This document shows, piece after piece, positions 1 to 6,144 of a DNA stretch of 14,717 bases. A program made the position numbers and the translations under genes. Numbering within the stretch: position 1 is the first letter of the stretch; each line of letters begins with the position of its first letter. The stretch is taken from assembly GCA_030754475.1 (NCBI GenBank), contig JASMAE010000263.1, positions 1 to 14,717 on the forward strand, read 5' to 3'. The stretch comes from Rhodospirillales bacterium. Its GTDB lineage: Bacteria; Pseudomonadota; Alphaproteobacteria; Rhodospirillales; JASLLV01. The notes beneath the pieces were generated by a model. It was not told the DNA's origin and ran no database searches. It saw nothing but the letters and a program-made list of their open reading frames with translations.

Positions 1-1032
1 GGGCAGGAACACGCCAAGCGCGTGCTCTCGGTGGCTGTGCACAATCACTACAAGCGCCTGGGCCACGGCACCAAGAACGACGACGTGGAGCTGGCCAAGT
101 CCAACATCCTGCTGGTCGGTCCAACGGGCTGCGGCAAGACCCTGCTCGCGCAGACGCTGGCGCGCATCCTCGACGTCCCGTTCACGATGGCCGACGCGAC
201 AACCTTGACCGAGGCGGGCTACGTCGGCGAAGACGTCGAGAACATCATCCTCAAGCTGCTTCAGTCCGCCGACTACAACGTCGAGAGGGCGCAGCGCGGC
301 ATCGTCTACATCGACGAGGTCGACAAGATATCGCGCAAATCCGACAACCCCTCGATCACCCGCGACGTCTCGGGCGAGGGGGTCCAGCAGGCGCTCTTGA
401 AGATCATGGAGGGGACGGTGGCCAGCGTGCCGCCGCAAGGCGGTCGCAAGCACCCGCAACAGGAGTTCCTGCAGGTCGACACCACCAACATCCTGTTCAT
501 CTGCGGCGGCGCGTTCTCCGGGCTCGAGAAGATCATCGCGGCGCGCGGCCGCGGCGCGTCGATTGGATTCGGCGCCGACGTCCGCGCCGCGGACGAGCGC
601 AAGACCGGCGATATTCTTCGCGACGTGGAGCCCGAGGACCTTCTCAAGTTCGGCCTGATCCCCGAATTCGTCGGCCGTCTGCCGGTCATCGCCACGCTGC
701 AAGATCTCGACAAAGCGGCCCTGCTCGAGATTCTCACGGTGCCCCGCAACGCCCTGGTCAAGCAATACGAACGCTTGTTCGAAATGGAAGACGTGCGTCT
801 GACGTTTTCCGAAAGCGCGCTCGAGATGATTGCTGTGAAGGCGATCGATCGCGGGACGGGCGCGCGCGGTCTCCGTTCGATCATGGAGAACATCCTCCTC
901 GACGCCATGTACGAGCTTCCCGGGCTCGAAGGTGTCGAAGAGATCGTGGTCAACCGCGAGGTCGCCGAAGGGCGGTCCGAGCCCCTCTACATCTATGCGG
1001 ATCGCCGCGAGGACGTCGGCACGAGCGCGTGA
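1..1032 (+). CDS. clpX: ATP-dependent Clp protease ATP-binding subunit ClpX (5'-truncated)
   Basis: AAA+ unfoldase that recognises tagged substrates in the cytosol and threads them into the ClpP peptidase. The reading frame is open from base 1, with residues matching the family (GQEHAKRVLS) before any start codon. The gene therefore enters from outside the window, and the GTG at 22 is internal. About 343 codons are visible. The N-terminal zinc-binding domain (roughly 80 residues of a usual 420) lies upstream. Seen: Walker A GPTGCGKT (118-141), pore-loop GYVG (217-228), Walker B IVYIDEVDKI (from 301), an RKH loop (GGRKHP), the ClpP-docking IGF loop (562-570) and the sensor-2 motif GARGLR. In this family clpP normally sits just upstream, and lon follows here after 121 nt. 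The ending with TGA at 1030-1032 looks intact. Identification is very secure; only the 5' end is missing. Confidence 0.97.
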   Translation, partial: GQEHAKRVLSVAVHNHYKRLGHGTKNDDVELAKSNILLVGPTGCGKTLLAQTLARILDVPFTMADATTLTEAGYVGEDVENIILKLLQSADYNVERAQRGIVYIDEVDKISRKSDNPSITRDVSGEGVQQALLKIMEGTVASVPPQGGRKHPQQEFLQVDTTNILFICGGAFSGLEKIIAARGRGASIGFGADVRAADERKTGDILRDVEPEDLLKFGLIPEFVGRLPVIATLQDLDKAALLEILTVPRNALVKQYERLFEMEDVRLTFSESALEMIAVKAIDRGTGARGLRSIMENILLDAMYELPGLEGVEEIVVNREVAEGRSEPLYIYADRREDVGTSA

Positions 1033-1042
1033 TGCCGGACTC

Positions 1043-1074
1043 CTTGCGCGTCGGCGCGAGGGGGGCCATCTTAT
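1043..1074 (+). promoter_or_regulatory. Candidate heat-shock (RpoH/sigma-32) promoter of lon
   Basis: In the 121-nt clpX-lon gap, CTTGCG (1043-1048) stands 15 nt before GGCCATCT (1064-1071), followed by TAT. This resembles the sigma-32 consensus CTTGAA - 13 to 17 nt - CCCCATNT, with CTTG, CCAT and the following T in the right places. The predicted transcription start would be near 1080, giving a leader of about 75 nt before the lon GTG. lon is a classic RpoH target, so the location fits. The match is by eye and imperfect. Confidence 0.45.
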
Positions 1075-1153
1075 GGGGTGAAAAGTCGACGATGGTTCGC
1101 CGCCCCGCGAGGACGGCGGGCGGAACGCGACCACAACGAAAGGAATAGGGCTT

Positions 1154-3556
1154 GTGACGACCAGTGGTGAAGCCTATCCCGTCCTTCCCCTTCGCGACAT
1201 CGTCGTTTTCCCGCACATGATCGTGCCGCTGTTCGTCGGACGCGAGAAGTCCGTGTTCGCGCTCGAGGACGTGATGAAGGCGGACAAGCAGATCCTCCTG
1301 GTCGCCCAGAAGACCGCTTCCCAGGACGACCCCGGGACCGACGATCTCTATACCGTGGGTACGATCTCGACCGTCCTGCAGCTCCTCAAGCTTCCCGACG
1401 GCACGGTCAAGGTGCTGGTGGAAGGCGGGCGCCGGGCGCGGATCGCGAAATTCGTCGACAACCCGCGCTTCTTCGAGGCGGCGGTGGTGGTCGTCGATGA
1501 CGACGACGGCGAGAAAAGCGAACTCGAGGCCTTGGGGCGTTCGGTGATCGCCCAGTTCGAACACTACATCAAGCTCAACAAGAAGATTCCGCCCGAGGTG
1601 CTGGTCTCGATCAACCAGATCGAGGACGCGGGCAAGCTCGCCGATACGGTGGCCTCGCACCTGTCGCTCAAGATCCCGGAGAAGCAAGAACTCCTGGAGA
1701 TGCACAAGATCTCCGAGCGCCTCGAGCGGATCTACGGCTCGATGGAGGCGGAGATAGGCGTCCTTCAGGTGGAGAAGAAGATCCGGAGCCGCGTGAAGCG
1801 GCAAATGGAAAAAACTCAGCGCGAGTACTATCTGAACGAGCAGCTCAAGGCAATCCAGAAGGAACTGGGCGAAAACGAGGAGGGCCGCGACGAAGCGGGT
1901 GAATTCGAGGACCAAATCGCAAAGACGAAACTGAGCAAGGAGGCGCGCGAGAAGGTCCTGGCCGAGGTCAAGAAGTTGCGCGGCATGAGCCCCATGTCCG
2001 CCGAGGCCACAGTGGTCCGCAATTACCTCGACTGGATCCTCAGCATCCCGTGGAAGAAGCGCACCCGGATCAAGAAAGACATCCAAGGGGCGCTGGAAAT
2101 CCTCGACGCCGACCACTACGCGCTCGAGAAAGTCAAGGAGCGGATCCTCGAGTACCTCGCGGTCCAGCATCGTACCAAGAAGGTCGGCGGGCCCATCCTC
2201 TGCCTGGTCGGGCCGCCGGGTGTCGGCAAGACGTCGCTCGGGCGATCCATCGCGCGGGCAACGGGGCGCAACTTCGTGCGCATGTCCTTGGGCGGGGTCC
2301 GCGACGAGGCAGAGATCCGCGGCCACCGCCGCACCTATATCGGATCCATGCCGGGCAAGGTCATCCAGGGGATGAAAAAGGCGAAAGCGTCGAACCCGTT
2401 GTTCCTGCTGGACGAGGTCGACAAGCTGGGACACGACTGGCGCGGCGACCCGGCATCGGCGCTTCTGGAGGTCCTCGATCCCGAACAGAACAACTCCTTC
2501 AACGACCACTACCTGGAGGTGGACTACGATCTTTCGGACGTCTTGTTCGTGACCACGGCCAACACGCTGAACATGGTGCCGGCGCTGCTGGACCGGATGG
2601 AAGTCATCCGCATCTCCGGTTACACGGAGGACGAAAAGGTCGAGATCGCCAAGCGTCACCTAATCGACAAGCAGACGAAGAACCACGGCTTGAAGAAGGG
2701 CGAGTGGGCGATCTCGGATTCCGCGATTCGCGACATCATCCGCTACTACACCCGAGAAGCCGGCGTGCGAAACCTCGAGCGCGAGCTCGCCAGTCTCACG
2801 CGGAAGGCGACCAAAGACATCCTGATGGGAAAGGCCGATCGCATCCACGTCACCGCCCGCAACCTCGCCAAGTTCGCGGGCGTGCGCCGCTTCCGCTACG
2901 GCGAGGCTGAACTCGAGGACCTGGTCGGTGTGACCACGGGTCTCGCCTGGACAGAAGTGGGGGGCGAGTTGCTGTCGATCGAGGCGGTCGTGGTTCCCGG
3001 CAAGGGCCGGACGACCGTTACGGGCAAGCTTGGCGAGGTGATGCAGGAATCGGTTCAAGCGGCGAAATCCTACGTGCAGTCGCGCGCGGTCCAGTTCGGG
3101 ATCAAGCCGACCGTGTTTTCGATAAAGGACATCCACGTCCATGTACCCGAGGGGGCCACACCGAAGGACGGGCCGTCGGCCGGCGTGGCGATGGCGACGT
3201 CCATCGTCTCGGCGCTGACCGGCATTGCGGTCCGCAAGGATGTTGCCATGACCGGCGAGATCACCCTTCGCGGGCGTGTGCTGCCGATCGGGGGCTTGAA
3301 GGAGAAGCTGTTGGCGGCGCTCCGCGGCGGGCTGACGCGCGTGCTCATTCCCGCCGACAACGCCAAGGACCTGGCCGAGATTCCGGACAATGTGAAGCGC
3401 GGTCTCGAAATCATCGCCGTCGGCACGGTGGACGCGGTGTTGAAGGCGGCGCTGGTGTCGGTGCCCGAACCCATCGAGTGGGACGAGGACGTGGAGGCGG
3501 CCGCGATCTCGCCGGCGCAGTCCGACGATGATGTCGGCGACGTCATCACCCACTAA
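1154..3556 (+). CDS. lon: ATP-dependent Lon protease (endopeptidase La)
   Basis: Cytosolic AAA+ serine protease that degrades misfolded and short-lived regulatory proteins. It is 800 residues, the usual bacterial LonA length. Order: N-terminal substrate-binding domain (about 8-200, beginning with the conserved YPVLPLRDIVVFPHM stretch), a charged coiled-coil region (about 200-300), the AAA+ module, then the protease domain. Seen: Walker A GPPGVGKT (353-360), Walker B LFLLDEVD (416-423), and the catalytic dyad Ser675 in PKDGPSAG and Lys718 in GGLKEK. These have the same 43-residue spacing as E. coli S679/K722. The start is GTG at 1154, with AAAGGA (1139-1144) 9 nt upstream; no better start precedes the conserved N-terminus. 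It lies between clpX and HU, as in many proteobacteria, probably under its own heat-shock promoter. The C-terminal acidic tail (DDDVGD) varies in the family. No defect is seen. Confidence 0.98.
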   Translation: MTTSGEAYPVLPLRDIVVFPHMIVPLFVGREKSVFALEDVMKADKQILLVAQKTASQDDPGTDDLYTVGTISTVLQLLKLPDGTVKVLVEGGRRARIAKFVDNPRFFEAAVVVVDDDDGEKSELEALGRSVIAQFEHYIKLNKKIPPEVLVSINQIEDAGKLADTVASHLSLKIPEKQELLEMHKISERLERIYGSMEAEIGVLQVEKKIRSRVKRQMEKTQREYYLNEQLKAIQKELGENEEGRDEAGEFEDQIAKTKLSKEAREKVLAEVKKLRGMSPMSAEATVVRNYLDWILSIPWKKRTRIKKDIQGALEILDADHYALEKVKERILEYLAVQHRTKKVGGPILCLVGPPGVGKTSLGRSIARATGRNFVRMSLGGVRDEAEIRGHRRTYIGSMPGKVIQGMKKAKASNPLFLLDEVDKLGHDWRGDPASALLEVLDPEQNNSFNDHYLEVDYDLSDVLFVTTANTLNMVPALLDRMEVIRISGYTEDEKVEIAKRHLIDKQTKNHGLKKGEWAISDSAIRDIIRYYTREAGVRNLERELASLTRKATKDILMGKADRIHVTARNLAKFAGVRRFRYGEAELEDLVGVTTGLAWTEVGGELLSIEAVVVPGKGRTTVTGKLGEVMQESVQAAKSYVQSRAVQFGIKPTVFSIKDIHVHVPEGATPKDGPSAGVAMATSIVSALTGIAVRKDVAMTGEITLRGRVLPIGGLKEKLLAALRGGLTRVLIPADNAKDLAEIPDNVKRGLEIIAVGTVDAVLKAALVSVPEPIEWDEDVEAAAISPAQSDDDVGDVITH

Positions 3557-3700
3557 CCGCCGCTCCAACCCGTCCCATCGCCCGGAAATGTGTCGCGACG
3601 CGGCTCCCTCGCGCCGCCGCGCGGCCTTACGCCATGCGAGCGCCGAGGTGTCGGGGTCACGGAATGGGCGAGAATCCTGCGGAAAACTGACCATCTCCAA

Positions 3701-3730
3701 TTGACGGGCGCGTCGGGACCGATCTACACT
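3701..3730 (+). promoter_or_regulatory. Candidate housekeeping promoter of the HU gene
   Basis: The 254-nt gap between lon and HU (3557-3810) holds TTGACG (3701-3706), 18 nt, then TACACT (3725-3730). This is a 5/6 and 4/6 match to the sigma-70-type boxes. Transcription would start near 3737, leaving a leader of about 74 nt. HU is normally transcribed at high level independently of lon, which fits. The rest of the gap is G+C-rich with short palindromes (for example GCCGCGCGGC at 3616-3625). I see no convincing lon terminator with a T-tract there. Confidence 0.5.
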
Positions 3731-3793
3731 CACGGCGCGAGCGCGCGTATCCGCAGGCTCGCGGCAGAATTCCGCCAAAGTCCAGTTGCACAG

Positions 3794-3803
3794 AAAGAGG
3801 GGG
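3794..3803 (+). promoter_or_regulatory. Strong Shine-Dalgarno that fixes the TTG start of HU
   Basis: AAAGAGGGGG ends 7 nt before TTG at 3811. It is the strongest Shine-Dalgarno in this neighbourhood. With no in-frame ATG or GTG closer to the conserved N-terminus, it decides that translation starts at the TTG. Confidence 0.7.
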
Positions 3804-3810
3804 TTCAACG

Positions 3811-4083
3811 TTGAATAAAAACGATCTCATTACCACCGTTGCGGGCGATTCGGGTCTGTCGAAAGCGGACGCCGGACGGGCCGTAAATGGCGTATTCGAC
3901 TCCATCAGCCGTGCATTGAAGAACGGCGAAGAAGTTCGTTTGGTGGGGTTTGGCACCTTTAGCGTAGCGCGCCGGGCGGCCAGTATGGGGCGCAACCCGC
4001 GTACCGGCGAACGGATCAGCATACCGGCCTCCAATCAACCGAAGTTCAAGGCCGGAAAACAATTGAAGGGTACGGTCAACTAA
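3811..4083 (+). CDS. hup: DNA-binding protein HU
   Basis: Small nucleoid-associated protein that bends and compacts DNA as a dimer. It has 90 residues, the standard HU length, and the standard N-terminus MNKNDLITTVA. The dimerisation helices cover about 3-38. The core signature GFGTFSVARRAA follows at about 46-57. The DNA-intercalating Pro63 sits in GRNPRTGE at the tip of the beta arm. The closing strand and helix are KFKAGKQLK. The initiation codon is TTG (3811-3813); a start further upstream would add residues not found in the family. HU sits directly after lon, as hupB does in E. coli, and HU-beta is a known Lon substrate there. The gene looks less G+C-rich than its neighbours, notably in its first ten codons, which is usual for a highly expressed gene. 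IHF subunits share the fold, but the length and arm sequence favour HU. The paralogue letter (hupB) is not certain. Confidence 0.96.
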   Translation: MNKNDLITTVAGDSGLSKADAGRAVNGVFDSISRALKNGEEVRLVGFGTFSVARRAASMGRNPRTGERISIPASNQPKFKAGKQLKGTVN

Positions 4084-4112
4084 GGCGCGGTTTGCGCCAC
4101 GAAATCGCCTCG

Positions 4113-4146
4113 TTCGGCCGCCGGGGGGCCGGCGGCCGAATATTAT
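4113..4146 (+). terminator. Hairpin terminator after HU (perfect 12-bp stem)
   Basis: TTCGGCCGCCGG (4113-4124), loop GGGG (4125-4128) and CCGGCGGCCGAA (4129-4140) form a perfect 12-bp stem, followed by TATTAT (4141-4146). The T-tract is short and interrupted, so it is not a textbook intrinsic terminator. Its strength and place 30 nt after the HU stop still support transcript ending or 3'-end protection. A smaller hairpin, GGCGC-GGTTT-GCGCC (4084-4098), immediately precedes it. Confidence 0.7.
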
Positions 4147-4192
4147 GCGCGCCCGGTGGCGATGGAGCTTCGATCGCCGGAGACTGTTCTGT

Positions 4193-4268
4193 GGGCGATT
4201 AGCTCAGCTGGTAGAGCGCTACGTTTACACCGTAGAAGTCGGCGGTTCGAATCCGTCATCGCCCACCA
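4193..4268 (+). tRNA. tRNA-Val (anticodon UAC)
   Basis: 76 nt folding into a full cloverleaf. Acceptor GGGCGAT (4193-4199) pairs with ATCGCCC (4258-4264). D-stem GCTC pairs with GAGC (4202-4205 / 4214-4217). Anticodon stem CTACG pairs with CGTAG (4219-4223 / 4231-4235) around loop TTTACAC, giving anticodon TAC (4226-4228) for GUA. The T-arm is GGCGG-TTCGAAT-CCGTC with one G-T pair. Discriminator A and an encoded CCA end at 4268. It lies 52 nt after the HU hairpin. I see no clear promoter of its own, although TATTAT at 4141 could serve as a -10 without a good -35. Confidence 0.97.
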
Positions 4269-4387
4269 TGTGCCCGTTCGGGCCGGGCGCGAGCGCGGAG
4301 CATTGACGACGCCTGCTTGCGTCGAAATTGACTATCCGTGAGCCCCGACCAGCGCGAATTTAAGGACCGCTCGGCCCCCGGGTTCGC

Positions 4388-4416
4388 TTGACTTGGCGGG
4401 GGTGGTGATTTACATG
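4388..4416 (+). promoter_or_regulatory. Candidate promoter for tRNA-Asp (and possibly nuo)
   Basis: TTGACT (4388-4393) is followed after exactly 17 nt by TACATG (4411-4416). The -35 is a good match, while the -10 keeps only the T, A and second A positions. Start would be near 4423, about 30 nt before tRNA-Asp. It is the best promoter-like pair in the 185-nt gap between the two tRNAs (4269-4453). Because nuoA begins 45 nt after tRNA-Asp with no visible promoter between, it may also feed the nuo operon. Confidence 0.4.
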
Positions 4417-4431
4417 AAGCGCAACCGGTCC

Positions 4432-4445
4432 CGGCCGATCGGCCG
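4432..4445 (+). repeat. 14-bp perfect palindrome upstream of tRNA-Asp
   Basis: CGGCCGATCGGCCG is identical to its own reverse complement. It lies 8 nt before the mature tRNA-Asp 5' end and just downstream of the predicted start site of the 4388-4416 promoter. It could be a protein-binding site or a structured 5' leader. As DNA this G+C-rich, it could also arise by chance. Confidence 0.6.
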
Positions 4446-4453
4446 ACGGAATC

Positions 4454-4530
4454 GGGGGTGTAGCTCAGCTGGTTAGAGTGCCGGCCTGTCACGCCGGAGG
4501 TCGCGGGTTCGAGTCCCGTCACTCCCGCCA
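4454..4530 (+). tRNA. tRNA-Asp (anticodon GUC)
   Basis: 77-nt cloverleaf. Acceptor GGGGGTG (4454-4460) pairs with CACTCCC near the 3' end (one G-T pair). The D-arm is GCTC...GAGT. Anticodon stem CCGGC/GCCGG encloses loop CTGTCAC, giving anticodon GTC for Asp codons. The T-arm is GCGGG-TTCGAGT-CCCGT. Discriminator G is followed by an encoded CCA ending at 4530. It sits directly upstream of nuoA. Confidence 0.97.
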
Positions 4531-4546
4531 TCATCGTACGGAATTC

Positions 4547-4561
4547 GGGCGGCGCGCGCCC
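4547..4561 (+). other. Small hairpin between tRNA-Asp and nuoA
   Basis: GGGCG (4547-4551), a 5-nt loop and CGCCC (4557-4561) form a short G+C stem in the 45-nt tRNA-nuoA spacer, just before the nuoA ribosome site (GGAA, 4565-4568). There is no T-tract, so it is unlikely to be a full terminator. It could mark the 5' end of a processed nuo mRNA. Function is not shown by sequence. Confidence 0.35.
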
Positions 4562-4575
4562 AGCGGAACGTCTTC

Positions 4576-4941
4576 ATGAACCCGCTTCTTGTCGAGTATC
4601 TGCCGATCCTGGTGTTCCTGGCGATCGCAATGGGACTGTCGGGTGCCATCGTCGCCGCCTCGTACATCATCGTTCGCCAGCACCCCGATACGGCAAAGAA
4701 CTCGGCCTATGAATGCGGGTTCGATCCCTTCTCCGACGCGCGTCACAAGTTCGACGTTCGTTTCTATCTGGTGGCGATTCTCTTCATCATCTTCGATCTC
4801 GAAGTCGCGTTCCTGTTCCCTTGGGCCGTGGTGCTGGGCAAGATCGGCGCGTTCGGCTTCTGGTCGATGATGGTCTTTCTCACGATCCTGACGGTCGGCT
4901 TCATCTATGAGTGGCGGAAGGGGGCGTTGGAATGGGATTGA
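4576..4941 (+). CDS. nuoA: NADH-quinone oxidoreductase subunit A (NuoA/ND3)
   Basis: Membrane subunit of respiratory complex I, homologous to mitochondrial ND3, at the junction of the membrane and peripheral arms. It has 121 residues, the usual size. Three membrane segments are visible at about 8-33, 63-84 and 93-113. The long loop after the first holds the conserved YECGFDPF motif with Cys47, the loop that changes accessibility between active and deactive enzyme in mitochondria. Segment 2 carries the conserved FDLE acidic pair (Asp74, Glu76) of the proton-pathway entrance. The ATG at 4576 has a modest GGAA 7 nt upstream. It is the first gene of the nuo operon, 45 nt after tRNA-Asp, and its end overlaps nuoB. 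Confidence 0.97.
   Translation: MNPLLVEYLPILVFLAIAMGLSGAIVAASYIIVRQHPDTAKNSAYECGFDPFSDARHKFDVRFYLVAILFIIFDLEVAFLFPWAVVLGKIGAFGFWSMMVFLTILTVGFIYEWRKGALEWD
4916..4924 (+). promoter_or_regulatory. Shine-Dalgarno inside nuoA that fixes the nuoB start
   Basis: GGAAGGGGG, within the last codons of nuoA, ends 7 nt before ATG 4932. It supports that ATG over the in-frame GTG at 4911, which lacks a ribosome site. Confidence 0.6.
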
Positions 4942-5483
4942 TCCCCGCGCGGGTGCCCGACGCCACATCCGTAATCCCCGGACCCGATCAGGACGCCTTT
5001 GTCGAAAGCCTGACGGAGGAGCTTGCCGACAAGGGCTTTGTCGTCGCCCAGCTGGACAAGATCGTGAATTGGGCCCGCACCGGCTCGCTTTGGCCCATGA
5101 CCTTCGGGCTCGCGTGCTGCGCGGTCGAGATGATTCACGCCTACGTGAGCCGCTACGACCTCGATCGCTTCGGTGTCGTTCCGCGCGGAAGCCCACGGCA
5201 ATCGGACGTCATCATCGTCGCCGGCACGTTGACGAACAAGATGGCACCCGCGTTCCGCAAGGTCTACGACCAGATGGCGGAACCGCGTTACGTCATCTCG
5301 ATGGGGTCGTGCGCCAACGGCGGCGGGTACTACCACTATTCGTACTCGGTCGTGCGCGGGTGCGACCGAATCGTTCCGGTGGACGTCTACGTTCCGGGTT
5401 GCCCGCCGACCGCCGAAGCGTTGATTTACGGAATTCTTCAGCTACAGAAAAAGATCCGGCGCACCGGCACACTGTGGCGCTGA
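4932..5483 (+). CDS. nuoB: NADH-quinone oxidoreductase subunit B (NuoB/PSST)
   Basis: Peripheral-arm subunit holding the terminal [4Fe-4S] cluster N2, which passes electrons to quinone. From ATG 4932 it has 183 residues. The four N2 ligands are present: the tandem Cys62-Cys63 (LACCAVEM), Cys127 (GSCANGGG) and Cys157 (PGCPP). The body LTNKMAPAFRKVYDQM and the run GGGYYHYSYSVVRGCDR are nearly invariant across alphaproteobacteria and mitochondria. An in-frame GTG at 4911 would add seven residues but has no ribosome site. The start overlaps the end of nuoA by 10 nt, indicating translational coupling. Odd: the quinone-pocket loop reads VVPRGSPRQSD (residues 82-92), where relatives usually have VVFR(A/P)SPRQSD. 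Confidence 0.97.
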   Translation: MGLIPARVPDATSVIPGPDQDAFVESLTEELADKGFVVAQLDKIVNWARTGSLWPMTFGLACCAVEMIHAYVSRYDLDRFGVVPRGSPRQSDVIIVAGTLTNKMAPAFRKVYDQMAEPRYVISMGSCANGGGYYHYSYSVVRGCDRIVPVDVYVPGCPPTAEALIYGILQLQKKIRRTGTLWR

Positions 5484-5523
5484 GGCGCACCCAACGGTTC
5501 CACGACAAAGCACCCAGGTACCC

Positions 5524-6144
5524 ATGGATCCGGCCCTGCGAGAACTCGGCGAACACATTGCCACCGTGTTTCCCCGTGAGGTCTTGCGTTGGTCGGCGCC
5601 CCTGGACGAGCTGCGCGCGTGCGTGGAACGCGAAGCGATCGTCAGCGTGCTCATGCATCTGCGCGACGACGTGAATTGTCAGTTCAAGCAGCTGATGGAC
5701 GTTTGCGGCGTCGATCACCCGGCGCGCAGCCGTCGCTTCGACGTGGTGTACAACCTACTCAGCCTGACCCACAACCGTCGCATCCGGATCAAGCTGGAAA
5801 CCGACGAAGAGACTCCCGTTCCCTCGGTCGTCGGCGTCTTCAGCGCCGCCAACTGGTGGGAGCGCGAGGTCTGGGACCTTATGGGTATCCATTTCTCGGA
5901 CCACCCCGATCTCCGCCGCATCATGACCGATTACGGGTTCGACGGGCATCCCTTGCGCAAGGACTTTCCGCTGACCGGCTATGTGGAGATGCGATACGAC
6001 GACGAGCAGAAGCGGGTCGTCTACGAACCCGTCAAGCTCGCCCAGGAATACCGGCGCTTCGATTTCCTGAGCCCCTGGGAAGGCGTACAGCGAGTGCTTC
6101 CCGGCGACGAGAAGGCGGAGCCGGCAAACGGCGACGACGCGTGA
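5524..6144 (+). CDS. nuoC: NADH-quinone oxidoreductase subunit C (NuoC/30 kDa)
   Basis: Peripheral-arm structural subunit (30 kDa family) that packs against NuoB and NuoD near the quinone site and carries no cofactor. It has 206 residues, typical for a stand-alone NuoC; there is no NuoCD fusion as in E. coli. The family core is intact: CQFKQLMDVCGVDHP, an NWWEREVWDLMGIHF stretch, and HPDLRRIMTDYGFDGHPLRKDFPLTGYVE. The C-terminal tail ends in an acidic GDDA. The ATG at 5524 follows nuoB by 40 nt with only a weak ribosome site (CAGG). Its TGA shares one base with the nuoD ATG (TGATG at 6142-6146). Confidence 0.96.
   Translation: MDPALRELGEHIATVFPREVLRWSAPLDELRACVEREAIVSVLMHLRDDVNCQFKQLMDVCGVDHPARSRRFDVVYNLLSLTHNRRIRIKLETDEETPVPSVVGVFSAANWWEREVWDLMGIHFSDHPDLRRIMTDYGFDGHPLRKDFPLTGYVEMRYDDEQKRVVYEPVKLAQEYRRFDFLSPWEGVQRVLPGDEKAEPANGDDA

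Noticed and set aside
950..2659. Long minus-strand open frame (569 codons) opposite lon
   Set aside because: It is the complement-frame shadow of a high-G+C gene: low-complexity His/Arg/Leu/Asp-rich protein with no domain. The plus strand here is an intact, motif-complete Lon.
2660..3808. Minus-strand open frame (382 codons) opposite the lon 3' half
   Set aside because: Same shadow effect, covering the conserved Lon protease domain and the HU promoter region.
3590..3814. 74-codon plus-strand frame in the lon-HU gap
   Set aside because: Its composition is Arg/Pro-rich like non-coding G+C-rich DNA. It spans the HU promoter candidate, runs into the HU start, and resembles no known family.
4158..4178. 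GGCGAT / ATCGCC inverted repeat just before tRNA-Val
   Set aside because: Only a 6-bp stem with a 9-nt loop and no T-tract. Such repeats are expected by chance at this G+C content.
4307..4324. CGACGC / GCGTCG hairpin downstream of tRNA-Val, considered as a terminator
   Set aside because: The 6-bp stem is followed by AAATTGA rather than a T-run; too weak to call.
4256..4534. Minus-strand frame of 92 codons across the tRNA-Asp, with residues like GLEPATSGVTGRHSNQLSYTP
   Set aside because: This is the antisense reading of tRNA-Asp and its flank, a well-known source of spurious protein annotations. It has no ribosome site and no independent protein features.
4473..4670. Minus-strand frame of 65 codons containing DGTRTRDLRRDRPAL
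   Set aside because: This is another antisense translation of tRNA-Asp running into nuoA, again a familiar annotation artefact.
5589..6143. Possible 185-residue N-terminal extension of NuoD
   Set aside because: It reads nuoC out of frame. The conserved NuoD N-terminus starts at ATG 6144, coupled to the nuoC stop.
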